From positions 302,851 to 366,850 of the forward strand of contig NZ_FQXU01000006.1 in NCBI RefSeq assembly GCF_900130055.1: a stretch of DNA of 64,000 bases. The letters are read 5' to 3'. Positions 18,531 through 27,939 of this stretch are shown in pieces; within the stretch, counting starts at the first letter, position 1, and each line of letters begins with the position of its first letter. The DNA comes from Clostridium intestinale DSM 6191 (GTDB taxonomy: Bacteria; Bacillota; Clostridia; Clostridiales; Clostridiaceae). The notes beneath the pieces are model-generated. The model ran no database searches. It saw nothing but the letters and a program-made list of their open reading frames with translations, and was not told where the DNA came from. The position numbers and the translations under genes were made by a program.

Positions 18531-18571
18531 AAAATACTGTTAAAATTTTGTTTTAACAGTATTTTATTTTT
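18531..18571 (+). terminator. hcp terminator
   Basis: AAAATACTGTTAAAA (18531-18545) pairs with TTTTAACAGTATTTT (18551-18565), a perfect 15-base stem followed by ATTTTTT. Confidence 0.92.
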
Positions 18572-18769
18572 TCTATAATAAATATAATGGAAGTGAGGTT
18601 TTTATGAACGTTGAAGTGTTAATTTTAATTAATAATGTATATTTAAAAAAAATTATATTAAAATAAAAAGGTATATAGAAAAAATATATACCCAATGGTA
18701 TAATTTAGGGAATAAGAATAAAAGGTGTTATATAATAGGATTTCGTATACTTACTGGGGAGGATTGTCA

Positions 18770-20680
18770 ATGGATCTTGTGGCTGCGTTATCATTATTAA
18801 CTTTCATAATATATGTATTTATAGGCGTGCATACCTTTAAGTCAAGCACTAGTTCAGCAGAAACTAAGCTGTTTTTATTGTTATGCTTAAGTTTATCTAT
18901 ATGGTCCCTAGGATATTTTTTAGGAAATATTCCAACCTTTTTTGCATCAGAACCGCTAATGAAGCTAGCTGCTATAGGGTGGTGCACTTTTACAACATTT
19001 GTTCTTCATATTGCATTAAGATTTACTAATAATAAGCTTTTTAAGAATAAACTTCTACAAGTACTTTTATATGTACCATCTATTTTCTTAATATACGTTA
19101 GAGTATTTTTACATTGGGAAGGTATAAGTTCAACTGACTCTATTTATGTTATTTTTTCGCTAGTTAATACTATTTATAATATTTCCTATCAATCTCTTTC
19201 ACTAATTGTGATAGCTATATGGGGCAAAAGACAATTGGAACTTAATAAAAAGAGACAAGCTGTTATTGTAGTATCTAGTAGTGCAGCATCTTTTGGAATT
19301 AATTTTTTGTCAGAGGCTGGAATACTGCCAGCTATGGGACAATTTTATGCTTTAATAATGGTTTTAGGCATTTATTATGCAATAATTAAATACAATCTTT
19401 TAAAAATACCTTCAGATATTTTGTTTGATGAAATCTTAGCTGAAATGATGGATTTATTTTTTCTTGTATCTCCTACAGGTGAAATAATAGAAATAAATAA
19501 AAGAACTGTTAGTTTACTTGGCTATTCTGAACGTGAAATTTTGAATATGAGAATAGAAGATTTATTTAGCGAAAAGGAAACAGTTAAAAAGATAGTTCTA
19601 GAGTCACCCTATGACAAACATATATATCAGGAGCTTAATTGCATAACAGCATTAGGAAAACAAATTCCTATGGATGTTTCTTGTAAAAAAATAATTGATG
19701 AAAAAAGTAAGAAAGTAATAAGTACTGTTATTATTGGACATGATATAACCCTTACTAAAAAGCTTGAATATGAGTTACATGTACATGAGGAAATAGAAGA
19801 AAAACTAAGAGTAAGTGAAGAAAAATTTCGTGTAATGTTTAGTGAACACTCAGCTATAATGCTTTTAATAGACCCTGAAAATTTAAATATTTTTTCCGCT
19901 AATGCTTCAGCTCAAAAGTTTTATGGATATGATCAGGAAGATTTTGAAAAAATGAAAATTACTGATCTAAATGGAGCTGAGAATTTAGGTAACTCAGATA
20001 TAGGTAATAATCTTAAAAATATATTAGACAAAAGTGTAACTGTAATTGAGACAACACATAGACTATCTAACGGAGAAATGAGAAATGTAGAGGTTCACCC
20101 TTCTCCAATTAAGGGTGGAGATAAGATTATGGTTTTTGCAATTATCCATGATATTACGGAAAGAAAAAAAGCAGAAGAGTATATAACTTACCTAGCGTAC
20201 CATGACGCACTAACAGGATTAGTAAATAGAAAGTATTTTGTTGAAACCCTAGAGGAAGAGCTAAGACTTCAAGTTAATGATCCAAAAAAACTAGCACTTA
20301 TATTTTGTGATTTAGATGAATTTAAATATATTAATGATACTTTTGGACATGGTGCTGGGGATTTTGTTTTGTGTGAAGTTGGAAACAGAATTAAAGATTG
20401 CATTAAAGGTGAAGGAATTGTTGCTAGGTTAGGTGGAGATGAGTTTGCAATAATATTATTTAATATAGAAAATTATATGGATGCAGAAAAGTATATATAT
20501 AAAATAAATGGAAGACTACAAATTCCAATGAAGATAAACGGTAATAAACTAAATATAAGGGCTAGTATGGGGATAAGTGTTTTCCCTGATGATGGTACAA
20601 GCGTAGATGATTTATTAAAGAATGCAGATAGGGAAATGTATTCAGTAAAAAGAAAAAATTATGAAAATGTAAATAATTAG
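18770..20680 (+). CDS. Membrane sensor diguanylate cyclase (7TM-PAS-PAS-GGDEF)
   Basis: 636 residues from the ATG at 18770, with GGGGAGG upstream; the GTG at 18725 has no ribosome site. The first ~210 residues hold about seven hydrophobic spans like the histidine-kinase N-terminal 7TM sensor domain. Two PAS domains follow (~225-330, with EIIEINKRTVSLLGYSE; ~350-470, with NANASAQKFYGYDQEDFE), then a GGDEF domain from ~475. The catalytic motif ARLGGDEFAI (GGDEF at 555-559) is intact, so cyclic-di-GMP synthesis is expected. I find no RxxD inhibitory site at the usual spacing and no EAL domain. The signal sensed is unknown. It is monocistronic with a terminator. Confidence 0.9.
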   Translation: MDLVAALSLLTFIIYVFIGVHTFKSSTSSAETKLFLLLCLSLSIWSLGYFLGNIPTFFASEPLMKLAAIGWCTFTTFVLHIALRFTNNKLFKNKLLQVLLYVPSIFLIYVRVFLHWEGISSTDSIYVIFSLVNTIYNISYQSLSLIVIAIWGKRQLELNKKRQAVIVVSSSAASFGINFLSEAGILPAMGQFYALIMVLGIYYAIIKYNLLKIPSDILFDEILAEMMDLFFLVSPTGEIIEINKRTVSLLGYSEREILNMRIEDLFSEKETVKKIVLESPYDKHIYQELNCITALGKQIPMDVSCKKIIDEKSKKVISTVIIGHDITLTKKLEYELHVHEEIEEKLRVSEEKFRVMFSEHSAIMLLIDPENLNIFSANASAQKFYGYDQEDFEKMKITDLNGAENLGNSDIGNNLKNILDKSVTVIETTHRLSNGEMRNVEVHPSPIKGGDKIMVFAIIHDITERKKAEEYITYLAYHDALTGLVNRKYFVETLEEELRLQVNDPKKLALIFCDLDEFKYINDTFGHGAGDFVLCEVGNRIKDCIKGEGIVARLGGDEFAIILFNIENYMDAEKYIYKINGRLQIPMKINGNKLNIRASMGISVFPDDGTSVDDLLKNADREMYSVKRKNYENVNN

Positions 20681-20685
20681 TTAGG

Positions 20686-20713
20686 TAGAGCATATTTTTA
20701 TGCTCTATTTTTT
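20686..20713 (+). terminator. Terminator after the GGDEF gene
   Basis: TAGAGCATA (20686-20694) pairs with TATGCTCTA (20699-20707), followed by T. Confidence 0.9.
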
Positions 20714-20868
20714 ATTGTATAGGAAAGTGTATTCTTCCTATGCAATAAAAAATGCAAGGGGTGCAGGGGAGGTTGTGCTCCCCGCCTCTTAAGGAGGGTG
20801 CTCAGACACGCAGTGTCGTCGAAGGGAAACATAGGGTTCCCTAGCGAAGTGGCGTAGCCACCTTTTTA
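20714..20868 (+). ncRNA. GC-rich chain of hairpins: candidate structured RNA or repeat element
   Basis: In the 445-base gap between genes lies a ~150-base island far richer in G+C than its surroundings, with no ORF. It folds into consecutive hairpins: ATTGTATAGGAA/TTCCTATGCAAT (20714-20746), GGGGAG/CTCCCC (20766-20783), CCTC/GAGG (20785-20797), GACAC/GTGTC (20805-20817), AGGGAA/TTCCCT (20823-20842) and GTGGC/GCCAC (20849-20861). The last is followed by CTTTTT, like an intrinsic terminator. Either a transcribed small RNA on this strand or a dispersed palindromic repeat would explain it. I do not match it to a named RNA family. The remainder to 21028 is plain AT-rich DNA. Confidence 0.5.
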
Positions 20869-21028
20869 TGCTACTGAATAATAAAAATATTTAGTTGGAC
20901 AAGAACTGAATTGCTTAATTAATATAAAAAGTGGATAAAAATCAATAAAATACTACCAAATAAGATAAAATGTTAATATATATTCAATAAAGTTTAAATA
21001 AATAGATTATAGTAATAATTAGTGTTTA

Positions 21029-21057
21029 TTGACAATTGAATAAGTTGTGAATAATAT
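21029..21057 (+). promoter_or_regulatory. Promoter of the second amino-acid ABC operon
   Basis: TTGACA (21029-21034), 17 bases, TAATAT (21052-21057), 68 bases before the first ATG. Confidence 0.7.
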
Positions 21058-21125
21058 AACTATATATCATATTAAGTCTATAGGAATTATTAATTAATAC
21101 TAGACTGTGAAAAGGTGGTAAATTC

Positions 21126-21791
21126 ATGGTTATTAACTGGAATTTTATTGTTGAAAAAATACCATTATACCAACAAGCAGCGATATTGACTTTAAAGCTT
21201 GCTTTTTGGGGAATATTAGGCTCATTTATCATTGGGATAATATGTAGCGCTATAAATTATTACAAGGTTAAGGGTTTAAATATAGTAGTAAAAGCATATA
21301 TAGAGCTTTCACGTAATACACCGTTGTTAATCCAATTATTTTTCTTATATTACGGATTAACAAAATTGGGATTAGTTTTAACTGAAAATACCTGTGGAAT
21401 AATAGGACTTTCTTTCTTAGGGGGAAGTTATATGGCGGAAGCTTTTAGAGGTGGAATAGAAGCAGTAAGTAAAACGCAACTTGAATCGGGTATGAGTATA
21501 GGACTTTCTAAGTTTCAACTTGCAAGATATGTTATACTTCCTCAAGCTTTTTCTGTAAGCATACCAGCTATAGGAGCAAATTGTATATTTTTACTTAAGG
21601 AAACATCTATTTTAGGAGCTATAGCTATAGTTGATCTAATGAACGTTACTAAAGATTTAATCGGAATGTATTATCAAACTGTAGAATCACTACTAATGTT
21701 AGTAGTATCTTACCTAATAATACTCTTACCATTATCTTTATTTTTAACATGGCTAGAAAGGAAGGTAAGATATGCTGAATTCGGGTCTTAG
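21126..21791 (+). CDS. Polar amino-acid ABC transporter permease, subunit 1
   Basis: 221 residues with five hydrophobic spans. The permease motif ELSRNTPLLIQLFFLYYG is near residue 60, and the ATPase-docking loop is of the EAA type (QLESGMSIGLSKFQLARYVI, ~118-137; Glu-Ser-Gly replaces Glu-Ala-Ala). HisM/GlnP family. It overlaps the next permease gene by 20 bases, so the two are translationally coupled and probably form a heterodimer. AAGGTGG lies before the ATG. The substrate is a polar amino acid of unknown identity. Confidence 0.9.
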   Translation: MVINWNFIVEKIPLYQQAAILTLKLAFWGILGSFIIGIICSAINYYKVKGLNIVVKAYIELSRNTPLLIQLFFLYYGLTKLGLVLTENTCGIIGLSFLGGSYMAEAFRGGIEAVSKTQLESGMSIGLSKFQLARYVILPQAFSVSIPAIGANCIFLLKETSILGAIAIVDLMNVTKDLIGMYYQTVESLLMLVVSYLIILLPLSLFLTWLERKVRYAEFGS

Positions 21792-22449
21792 TGTTATTTT
21801 TGATGGAATGAACTTTACAAGATTACTTGGTGGATTATTAGTTACAGCAAGAATTGCATTTATATCAATAGTTATAGGTTCTGTATTAGGAATAATTTAT
21901 GGATTAGTTATGACTTCAAAATCTAAGGTTGTTAGAGTTATTTGCAGGTTTTATTTAGAACTTTTTAGGGTAATTCCAATCCTTGTTTGGTTATTTATAT
22001 TTTATTTTGGAGTAACAAGCGTATTAAATATACATTTAGAGGGTGAACTTATTTCAATAATTGTTTTTAGCTTATGGGGAGCAGCAGAGATGGGTGATAT
22101 AGTTAGAGGTGCTTTAGAATCTCTACCTAAACATCAGACAGAATCAGCTAAGGCATTAGGGCTTAACTTCTTTATGTTATATAGATATGTTCTTATACCT
22201 CAAGCTGTAAGAAGAATGCTTCCAGGTGCTATAAATTTAGCTACAAGAATGGTTAAAACTACTTCTTTAGTAGTACTTATAGGTGTTATTGAAGTAGTAA
22301 AAATAGGACAACAGGTTATAGAAGTTTCAAGGTTCAAAGTTCCAACAGCATCCTTTTGGGTTTATGGATTTATATTCATATTATATTTTATAATATGTTA
22401 CCCATTATCCATATTATCTAAAAAGTTAGAAGCTAAGTGGAATAACTAG
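21772..22449 (+). CDS. Polar amino-acid ABC transporter permease, subunit 2
   Basis: 225 residues, HisM family. It shows [18 protein letters not shown] and the EAA loop [20 protein letters not shown], with five membrane spans. It pairs with the upstream permease; the two are about equally long but clearly different. Start ATG at 21772 lies inside the end of the first permease gene, and AGGAAGG just upstream serves as ribosome site. Confidence 0.9.
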   Translation: MLNSGLSVIFDGMNFTRLLGGLLVTARIAFISIVIGSVLGIIYGLVMTSKSKVVRVICRFYLELFRVIPILVWLFIFYFGVTSVLNIHLEGELISIIVFSLWGAAEMGDIVRGALESLPKHQTESAKALGLNFFMLYRYVLIPQAVRRMLPGAINLATRMVKTTSLVVLIGVIEVVKIGQQVIEVSRFKVPTASFWVYGFIFILYFIICYPLSILSKKLEAKWNN

Positions 22450-22460
22450 GGGGAATTAAA

Positions 22461-23210
22461 GTGGTTAAAGATAGTAAAGAGATATTACTAGAAATAAGTA
22501 AATTAAATAAAGGATATGATGGGAAACAAATATTGAAGGATATTGATCTTGAGATAACAAAAGGTGAAGTAGTGGTTATTTTAGGACCATCAGGATGTGG
22601 AAAAAGTACACTATTAAGATGTATTAACGGTCTTGAGGAAATACAAGGCGGGGAAATAAGGTTAGATGGTAATAACCTTATAGATAAAAATGTTAATTGG
22701 GGAGAAGTTCGTCAAAAGATAGGTATGGTATTTCAAAATTACGAACTATTTCCTAATATGACAGTTATAGAAAACATATTACTAGGACCTACAAAGGTAC
22801 AAAAAAGAGATAAAAACGAGGTTTTAGAGCAAGCTAAGCAGTTATTAGAGAGAGTTGGTTTAGCTGATAGAATGAATTCCTATCCAAGACAGCTTTCAGG
22901 TGGACAAAAGCAAAGAATAGCTATTGTAAGAGCCTTATGTATGAATCCGGAAATAATGCTTTTTGATGAGGTAACAGCATCTTTAGATCCAGAAATGGTT
23001 AGAGAAGTTTTAGATGTTATGTTAGGGCTTGCAAAACAAGGTATGACCATGGTTATAGTAACTCATGAAATGGGATTTGCTAAAGCTGTTGCTGATAAGA
23101 TTGTATTTATTGATGAAGGAAACATTCGTGAAGAAACTACTCCAGAAGAGTTTTTCACAAATCCAAAGACTGAACGCGCAAAGCGCTTTCTAAATATATT
23201 TCAATATTAA
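22461..23210 (+). CDS. Polar amino-acid ABC transporter ATPase
   Basis: 249 residues from a GTG start with GGGGG upstream. It has Walker [10 protein letters not shown] (about residues 41-49), Q-loop VFQNYELF, signature LSGGQ, and Walker [13 protein letters not shown]. The usual Pro after the Walker B Glu is Val here (DEV rather than DEP), a minor departure. Switch VTHEMGF is present. It energises the two permeases just upstream. Confidence 0.92.
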   Translation: MVKDSKEILLEISKLNKGYDGKQILKDIDLEITKGEVVVILGPSGCGKSTLLRCINGLEEIQGGEIRLDGNNLIDKNVNWGEVRQKIGMVFQNYELFPNMTVIENILLGPTKVQKRDKNEVLEQAKQLLERVGLADRMNSYPRQLSGGQKQRIAIVRALCMNPEIMLFDEVTASLDPEMVREVLDVMLGLAKQGMTMVIVTHEMGFAKAVADKIVFIDEGNIREETTPEEFFTNPKTERAKRFLNIFQY

Positions 23211-23232
23211 ATAAAAGAGGGGATGAAGAATA

Positions 23233-24093
23233 ATGAAAAGTATTAAAAAGATTTTAGCAGCTATAATTACTGGAACTGTTTTATTGGGGGCTTTTGCAGG
23301 TTGCAGCAAATCAGCGCCAACAACTGATTCAAATAAATCTTCTATAGAACAGATAAAAGCAAACGGAAAAATAAGAATAGGTGTATTTAGTGATAAGCCA
23401 CCATTTGGTTATGTAGATTCTAATGGTAAAAACCAAGGATTCGACGTAGTAATAGCTAAAAGATTTGCAAAAGATCTTTTAGGAGATGAGTCTAAAGTAG
23501 AATTTGTTTTAGTTGAAGCAGCTAACAGAGTTGCATACTTAGAGTCAAATAAGGTAGATATAATAATGGCTAACTTCACAGTTACAGATGAAAGAAAACA
23601 AAAAGTAGATTTTGCTAATCCTTATATGAAGGTTTCTCTAGGAATTGTATCTCCAGATGATGCACCTATAACATCTGTTGACCAATTAAAAGGCAAAAAG
23701 CTTATTGTTAACAAAGGAACTACAGCAGAAGATTACTTCACAAAAAATCATCCAGAAATAGAATTATTAAAGTTTGACCAAAACACTGAAACTTTTGAAG
23801 CAATGAAAGATAAACGTGGAGCAGGTTTAGCACATGATAATACAGAAGTGCTTGCTTGGGCAAAATCAAATCTAGGATTCTCAGTGGGAGTTCCATCTTT
23901 AGGTGGGATAGATTCAATTGCTCCAGCTGTTAAAAAAGGTGATACAGAGTTATTAAATTGGATAAACTCAGAACTTGAAACTATAGGAAAAGAAAACTTT
24001 ATACACAAGGCATATGAAGAAACTTTAAAACCAGTTTATGGTGATTCAGTTAGTCCAGATGAGCTTGTTGTTGAGGGTGGAAAGTTAAAATAA
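23233..24093 (+). CDS. Polar amino-acid ABC transporter substrate-binding lipoprotein
   Basis: 286 residues. The signal peptide has lipobox AFAGC (lipidated Cys at residue ~24). It is a family-3 binding protein: KIRIGVFSDKPPFGYVDSNG, GFDVVIAKRFAKDLLG, KVDIIMANFTVTDERK, VNKGTTAEDYF. It resembles the PEB1/GlnH-type binding proteins for Asp, Glu or Gln; the substrate is inferred loosely. Last gene of a four-gene operon (permease, permease, ATPase, binding protein), followed by a terminator. Confidence 0.9.
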   Translation: MKSIKKILAAIITGTVLLGAFAGCSKSAPTTDSNKSSIEQIKANGKIRIGVFSDKPPFGYVDSNGKNQGFDVVIAKRFAKDLLGDESKVEFVLVEAANRVAYLESNKVDIIMANFTVTDERKQKVDFANPYMKVSLGIVSPDDAPITSVDQLKGKKLIVNKGTTAEDYFTKNHPEIELLKFDQNTETFEAMKDKRGAGLAHDNTEVLAWAKSNLGFSVGVPSLGGIDSIAPAVKKGDTELLNWINSELETIGKENFIHKAYEETLKPVYGDSVSPDELVVEGGKLK

Positions 24094-24105
24094 GGCATAT
24101 TTATG

Positions 24106-24146
24106 GGACTGTAGGGCTAATTATTTAGTACTACAGTCCTGTTTTT
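24106..24146. terminator. Terminator between the ABC operon and the DEAD-box gene
   Basis: GGACTGTAG (24106-24114) pairs with CTACAGTCC (24131-24139), followed by TGTTTTTTC. It sits between converging genes. Confidence 0.85.
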
Positions 24147-24147
24147 T

Positions 24148-25257
24148 CTATATATTAACTTCTCTCTCAGGGATCTTAGATTTTATGGCTTTTTCAATTT
24201 CTTCTAAGGCTCTGTTATCCTTTGGATCAATAAATAAACAGGTATAACCGCTTTCGCCAGCTCTTCCAGTTCTTCCTATTCTATGTATATAGCTCTCTGG
24301 AGTTTCAGGAATATCATAATTATATATGTGGGAAACTCCACTTATATCTAAACCTCTAGCAGCTACATCAGTAGCAATTAGGTATTGAATATCAGCATTT
24401 CTAAAAGATTTCATGATTCTCTCACGTTTTGATTGTAATATATCACTATGTAATTTTACGCAATTATATCCACGTTGGTGTAGAGCCAGTTCAAGTTCAT
24501 CAACTCTTCTTTTGGTTCTGCAAAAGATTATAGCCATAAACGGATTATCTTCATCAAGAACTTTGCATAGAGCATCTTTTTTTCTTCTATCTACGGTTTT
24601 AACAACAAACTGCTTAATAGAATCTAGAGTAACCTCTTTTTTCTGTACTGAAATCATTAATGGGTCAATCATATATCTATATGCCAGTTTTTTAACATCA
24701 GAGTTTATAGTTGCAGAGAAGCAGATAGTTTGACGTTTTTTAGGAGTTTCTTTAATTATAGTTTCAACTTCATTCTTAAATCCCATTAAAAGCATTTGAT
24801 CTGCTTCATCTAAGATAAAAGTCTTAAGTTTACTAAGATCAATACTTTTTCTCTCAATATGATCAAGGAGCCTACCAGGAGTTGCTATAATTAAATGAAT
24901 ATTCTTTTTTAATTTTTTTAGTTGAGATCCAATGTCTTTACCGCCATAGGCAGATAAAACATTTATATTTTTAACATCTTTTAGCTTATTAACTTCTTCA
25001 GCTATTTGTATAGCTAATTCTCTAGTAGGAGTAAGTATTAAAGCTTGAGTTGACTGTAATTCAGGGGATATATTCTCTAATATAGGCAGTAAAAAAGCGA
25101 GAGTTTTTCCAGTGCCAGTTTGAGCTTCACCTATTACGTCCCTACCTTGCTTTATATAAGCTATGCTGCTTTTTTGAATTTCTGTAGGTTCTGTAATACC
25201 ATTTTTTCTTAATACCTTTATAATATCATCATTAATTCCTAAGTCTTTAAAATTCAT
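24148..25257 (-). CDS. DEAD-box RNA helicase (short form)
   Basis: 369 residues, only the two RecA-like cores. Q motif ([14 protein letters not shown] then GITEPTEIQ), motif I AQTGTGKT, Ia PTREL, motif II DEAD (LDEADQML), motif III SATI, motif [11 protein letters not shown] and motif [12 protein letters not shown] are all present. It lacks the long basic C-terminal tail of CshA/DeaD, so it is a minimal ATP-dependent RNA unwinder, cytosolic, for example in ribosome assembly or RNA turnover. GGGAGAA precedes the start. Confidence 0.93.
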   Translation of the reverse strand: MNFKDLGINDDIIKVLRKNGITEPTEIQKSSIAYIKQGRDVIGEAQTGTGKTLAFLLPILENISPELQSTQALILTPTRELAIQIAEEVNKLKDVKNINVLSAYGGKDIGSQLKKLKKNIHLIIATPGRLLDHIERKSIDLSKLKTFILDEADQMLLMGFKNEVETIIKETPKKRQTICFSATINSDVKKLAYRYMIDPLMISVQKKEVTLDSIKQFVVKTVDRRKKDALCKVLDEDNPFMAIIFCRTKRRVDELELALHQRGYNCVKLHSDILQSKRERIMKSFRNADIQYLIATDVAARGLDISGVSHIYNYDIPETPESYIHRIGRTGRAGESGYTCLFIDPKDNRALEEIEKAIKSKIPEREVNI

Positions 25258-25318
25258 AATTCATTCTCCCTTTATATTTTATGGGTCTAGTTAAGTTTAA
25301 AGGCTTTAGTGAATTATA

Positions 25319-26410
25319 TCAAGAGCTCTTTTGAACTTTGAGTTTGCTATTAAAACGCATAAATACAATTAAAGGAATAATAACAAAGTTTATAAGTGCT
25401 ACAAATTCATAATAATTAAGAAGTTTAAAAAGTATGAAAGAATTTTTAGAAGAAATATAAGCACATATAAACACTAGGAAACTAATAGCGTAGATAGAAT
25501 ATGATACGTATTTTTCCCTTATATTAAAGTTTCTTAAAAGCAGTATTAATGAATAAAAGGTGATGATATATTTAAGAAGCCATCCACCAACTATCTGGAG
25601 CATTACATAAAGTTCTCCAAATTCTAAAAATTGCAGATAACTCACCTGTTGAGTTTGTAGAAGTTTAGGATAGTTCATAGTAATTGCTAAATCGGGAGTA
25701 AAGGTCATTAATATACCTGAAATAGCTATAATCTCCATTTGTATAACAAATAGTAAAGCTACTACAACATATCTAGTCATTCTGCCTTTTTTATCACTTA
25801 TTTTATTAAAATATGGAAGGGTTATGCAGATCGAACCATATAACCCTAAGGATTTAAGAATAGAAATAAAAAAACCAGGGGTAAGACCATGTTCAAATAT
25901 AGGAAATAGAAGCTTTACATCTTTATATTTTGTTGTTAATATAGAAAGATTTATTCCAGCAATAATTATAAGCATAATTCCTATTATAGATATTGTGACA
26001 ATAGAAACTAAATCCTTTTTTATTGTGTATATGGCTGGAACAACAAAAAACAATAATAAGTACCAATTTGGAGTCTCAAGGAGCATGTTTTGGTGCATTG
26101 AGTCTGCTTCAATAGAAGAACTTTCAATCAATGTAAAAAAAAGTGTAAACATAAATAAAACAATTACTATATTACCTAGGTTATTACCTATAGCTTCTCT
26201 ATATATCTTAATTAAATTATAGTCTGATTTCTTTTTCCATATCGTGATTATGTATATATAAACTATAAAAATTATAATAGATGATATTATTACCCCTATC
26301 CATGTATCCCTTAATCCATCGCGTATAAAGGTTGTAGGATAAGTTTTTAAAGAGACTATTGATACTCCTAGTATTAAGAAAATAAAATGTTTTGGCGAAA
26401 ATTTATCCAT
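25319..26410 (-). CDS. gerKB: Spore germination receptor permease subunit GerKB
   Basis: 363 residues with about ten membrane spans. Family features of the GerAB/GerKB spore permease family (APC fold) are visible: FSPKHFIFLILGVSIVSLKT at the start and IIVIWKKKSDYNL-type loops. It sits in the spore inner membrane and helps recognise nutrient germinants. It is transcribed divergently from gerKA-gerKC, the layout known for clostridial gerK loci such as that of C. perfringens. An AGGAGG site lies upstream. I could not assign a convincing sigma-G promoter in the 116-base divergent region. Confidence 0.88.
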   Translation of the reverse strand: MDKFSPKHFIFLILGVSIVSLKTYPTTFIRDGLRDTWIGVIISSIIIFIVYIYIITIWKKKSDYNLIKIYREAIGNNLGNIVIVLFMFTLFFTLIESSSIEADSMHQNMLLETPNWYLLLFFVVPAIYTIKKDLVSIVTISIIGIMLIIIAGINLSILTTKYKDVKLLFPIFEHGLTPGFFISILKSLGLYGSICITLPYFNKISDKKGRMTRYVVVALLFVIQMEIIAISGILMTFTPDLAITMNYPKLLQTQQVSYLQFLEFGELYVMLQIVGGWLLKYIITFYSLILLLRNFNIREKYVSYSIYAISFLVFICAYISSKNSFILFKLLNYYEFVALINFVIIPLIVFMRFNSKLKVQKSS

Positions 26411-26526
26411 AAAAGAGCATCCTCCTAAAATTATGGTTAACCTAGAAATAATTACATATACTTATTATCTTCGAAATAGGGAATATTATTACATATTAAA
26501 TAGAAAAGTTTAAAAGGTGATGAAAT

Positions 26527-27936
26527 ATGGGAGTTTCATATATTGAATATGTAAGAGAACGCTTGAACAATACCTTTGATGTAAAATATAGAGAGATTAA
26601 GTGGCATGATAATAATATTTACATTGTTTATATAGAAAGCTTATGTGATTCCAAGTTTATAAGTGAATATATAATTGCACCAATTATGACAAGAGGAGAA
26701 GATTACGACAATGTAGATGACATAAAGGGAAGAGTTATAGTATCTAATTCAATAGCAGAGGCAAAAGGTAAAGAAGAGATTATAACTAGTATTTTAACTG
26801 CTAATGCTGTAATAATTTTTGATGATATTAATAGATGTTTATGCTGTGAGGTTAAAGGTTTTCCTAAAAGATCTATTGATATTCCCATTACAGAAACAGT
26901 AATAAAAGGACCAAGAGAAGGTTTTTCAGAGAATATCCAAGATAATATATCAGCTATAAGAAGAAGGATTAAAAGCGCTAACTTGAAAATAGAAAGTGTT
27001 ATTCTTGGAAAGGAATCAAAAACTACTGTTGCAATTTTTTATATGGAAGATAAAACGCCAGAAGAACTTATAAAGACAGTAAGAGACAAAATAAATGATA
27101 TAAGCAGAAATTTTAAAGATGAGTTTATTTTTGATATTTCGTCTATAGAAGAAGGACTAAGGAATAAAGGAACTCCTTTTGATACTATTGGCTACACTGA
27201 GAAGCCAGATGTTGCAGCATCAAAGATATCAGAAGGAAGAGTTTTAGTAATGGCAGATGGTGGTAGTTTTGCAATAACCGCACCTTATTTTTTTATTGAA
27301 AACTTCCAAACCACTGATGACTATACATTAAATAAATTTATGGCGAATATGGCGAGATTTTTAAGGTGGTTTTCATTTGGGATATCTACTTTACTTCCAG
27401 GAATATATATAGCTTTAGTTACCTATCACTTTAAACTTGTACCCTCAACATTTTTACTTAGAATGGCTGTATTTAGAGCTGGAGTACCAGTCCCAACAGT
27501 GGTAGAACTACTATATATGATTATATTCTTTCAAATTATAAGAGAGGCCGGTGTCAGACTTCCTCAACCAATAGGGCCCACATTAAGTATAGTAGGAGCA
27601 CTTATATTAGGAGATGCAGCAGTGAATTCTGGATTAGCATCACAAGTTACAGTTGTTGTTGTAGCGATTACTTCTATAGCATCATATTTGGTTCCTAAGG
27701 TTTACGTAGCGATATTTACTTGGAATATTTTAATAATAATATTTTCAGCCTCTTTGGGGTTACCAGGATTTTATATAAGCTTTGTATTATTTGTATCTCA
27801 TTTAGCTAGCTTAACTAGTTGTGGATATCCATACCTGTATCCGTTAGGAACATTAAAAAGCTTTAAATATAAAGATGTTATATTTAGAGGAGATTTAGAT
27901 AAAATATCATCTAATATATTCTCTGAGGAGGATTAG
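26527..27936 (+). CDS. gerKA: Spore germination receptor subunit GerKA
   Basis: 469 residues, GerA family. There is an N-terminal soluble half (~1-265), with motifs ITETVIKGPREGFSE and SAIRRRIKSANLKIE near residues 119-155 and the substrate-binding-like subdomain. About five membrane helices follow (~280-440; FRAGVPVPTVVELLYMIIFF, QPIGPTLSIVGALILGDAAV). It assembles with GerKB and GerKC in the spore inner membrane to trigger germination. An AAAGGTGATG site precedes the ATG; gerKC starts 4 bases after its stop. Confidence 0.93.
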   Translation: MGVSYIEYVRERLNNTFDVKYREIKWHDNNIYIVYIESLCDSKFISEYIIAPIMTRGEDYDNVDDIKGRVIVSNSIAEAKGKEEIITSILTANAVIIFDDINRCLCCEVKGFPKRSIDIPITETVIKGPREGFSENIQDNISAIRRRIKSANLKIESVILGKESKTTVAIFYMEDKTPEELIKTVRDKINDISRNFKDEFIFDISSIEEGLRNKGTPFDTIGYTEKPDVAASKISEGRVLVMADGGSFAITAPYFFIENFQTTDDYTLNKFMANMARFLRWFSFGISTLLPGIYIALVTYHFKLVPSTFLLRMAVFRAGVPVPTVVELLYMIIFFQIIREAGVRLPQPIGPTLSIVGALILGDAAVNSGLASQVTVVVVAITSIASYLVPKVYVAIFTWNILIIIFSASLGLPGFYISFVLFVSHLASLTSCGYPYLYPLGTLKSFKYKDVIFRGDLDKISSNIFSEED

Positions 27937-27939
27937 AAT

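Noticed and set aside
18604-18666. A 20-codon ORF after hcp with a weak ribosome site
   Set aside because: Too short and low in complexity (Ile/Leu/Lys/Asn) to support; GTGAGG is a poor site.
26411-26526. Sigma-G promoters in the gerKB-gerKA divergent region
   Set aside because: CATATTA at 26492 resembles a sigma-G -10, but no -35 lies at acceptable spacing; on the other strand the match is also poor.
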